From Myxococcales bacterium (GTDB lineage: Bacteria; Myxococcota_A; Polyangia; Polyangiales; Houyiibacteriaceae): a stretch of 64,000 nt of DNA. The first letter of the stretch is position 1. Each line of letters starts with the position of its first letter. The stretch lies in contig JAOTYL010000011.1 in the NCBI GenBank assembly GCA_029861865.1, positions 1 to 64,000 on the forward strand. Direction: 5' to 3'. The notes under the pieces are model-generated. The model had not been told where the DNA came from. It saw only the letters and a list, made by a program, of their open reading frames with translations, and made no database searches. A program made the position numbers and the translations under genes. Shown here one piece after another: positions 63,487 through 64,000 of this stretch.

Positions 63487-64000
63487 CGCCACGCGCGCCC
63501 ACGGTGCGGACATACTCCGGGGCGGCCTCGGCCGCGGGGCCTCTTCTCTTCGTCCGCTCGACCCTTCGCGCTCAACTTGGAGAGTGGGTGCAGATCGAAA
63601 TTGAAGGCCAGGCGGAGCGCCGTGGCCAAGTGATCGACGTCGGCACCGACATCACCGTAATTCAAGTCTTTGAGGACACGCTCGGCCTGAGGCCTGCCAA
63701 GGCAAGAATCACGCTCACGGGCGAGACGGCAACGACGACCGTTGGCAAGGACCTCCTCGGACGCGCCTTGAGCGGAACCGGGGCTCCTCTGGATCAACTT
63801 CCGATCGCAATCGGCGAGGCTCGCCGGCCGATCTGGGGCGAACCGATCAATCCGGTTAGACGCCGAAACCCTTCGGACTTCATCGAGACCGGAGTGTCGG
63901 CCATCGACGGCATGAACACGCTCGTCCGCGGTCAGAAGCTCCCCGTCTTCTCAGCGCCAGGCCTTCCCGGAATCGAGCTCGCGGCCGACATCGTGGAGAA
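63483..64000 (+). CDS. atpB: V-type ATPase subunit B, C-terminus beyond the window
   Basis: The ATG at 63483 overlaps the subunit A stop. The 172 residues visible have YSGAASAAGPLLFVRSTLRA, QRGQV-type barrel strands and GEPINPVRRRNPSDFIETGV, followed by SAIDGMNTLVRGQKLPVFSA and PGLPGIELAADI, the B-subunit nucleotide-site region without a Walker A. The rest, and probably subunit D, lie outside the window. Confidence 0.95.
   Translation, partial: MTPRAPTVRTYSGAASAAGPLLFVRSTLRAQLGEWVQIEIEGQAERRGQVIDVGTDITVIQVFEDTLGLRPAKARITLTGETATTTVGKDLLGRALSGTGAPLDQLPIAIGEARRPIWGEPINPVRRRNPSDFIETGVSAIDGMNTLVRGQKLPVFSAPGLPGIELAADIVE

Overview
High-GC genomic DNA, with very strong GC bias at third codon positions, from a member of the Myxococcota (former Deltaproteobacteria). 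This placement is an inference from content: many Cys-anchored lipoproteins, an AgmX/PglI-type C-terminal domain protein, a secreted protease with a MYXO-CTERM-like C-terminal anchor, a sigma-54/PilR-type pilin locus, and a V-type ATPase operon. No rRNA, convincing tRNA, CRISPR array or intact transposase was seen.

Layout. 1-9032: a truncated surface lipoprotein, a lipoprotein-type PCMT, a saccharopine-dehydrogenase-family protein, lysC, a ComEA-like HhH protein interrupted in frame by palindromic repeats, a small outer-membrane-type protein, a YfgM/BamB-like pair, aquaporin Z and a DPM1-like glycosyltransferase. 9061-16986: three large co-oriented exported proteins (EGF/PKD metalloprotease, Calx-beta/beta-helix lipoprotein, 1163-residue DUF11-type lipoprotein). 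17252-24076: a rearranged segment with a caspase-like/PDZ-like/thioredoxin fusion gene flanked by a complete CPA1 antiporter and a broken direct copy of its 3' end, then a sulfatase and relics of a second caspase-like gene and a VapC toxin. 24198-29987: membrane proteins, an esterase and a GbsR-type regulator.

30052-36938 is a type IV pilin locus: a PilR-like sigma-54 activator, two translationally coupled pilins, a near-perfect -24/-12 promoter, pilA, a TPR protein, a divergent pilin, and on the opposite strand a J-domain protein and a TPR/HTH protein. All four pilins carry an acidic GDLxxDG-like loop. 37317-45512 holds a fused uroporphyrinogen methyltransferase/synthase, the N-degron module clpS-clpA-aat, a broken MscS-like gene and a sensor-like lipoprotein. 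45576-49045 (minus) encodes a rhodanese-MoeB fusion, an ECF sigma factor and bifunctional NAD(P)HX repair enzyme. 49234-57139 is a nucleotide-sugar/glycan locus (2OG oxygenase, inositol phosphatase family, SDR, glucose-1-phosphate cytidylyltransferase, C-methyltransferase, DegT aminotransferase, glycosyltransferase, methyltransferase). 57314-64000 is a tightly overlapping V-type ATPase operon (H/G-I-K-E-C-F-A-B) that runs off the right edge.

Two dispersed repeat families stand out: paired GGGGAC(T/C)GTCCCC palindromes (two loci, one inside a coding region) and CTGNC(G/A) hexamer arrays that abut stop codons (four loci). The most unusual candidate system is the caspase-like/thioredoxin protein with its flanking duplications; the best-supported regulatory inference is PilR-like/sigma-54 control of pilA.
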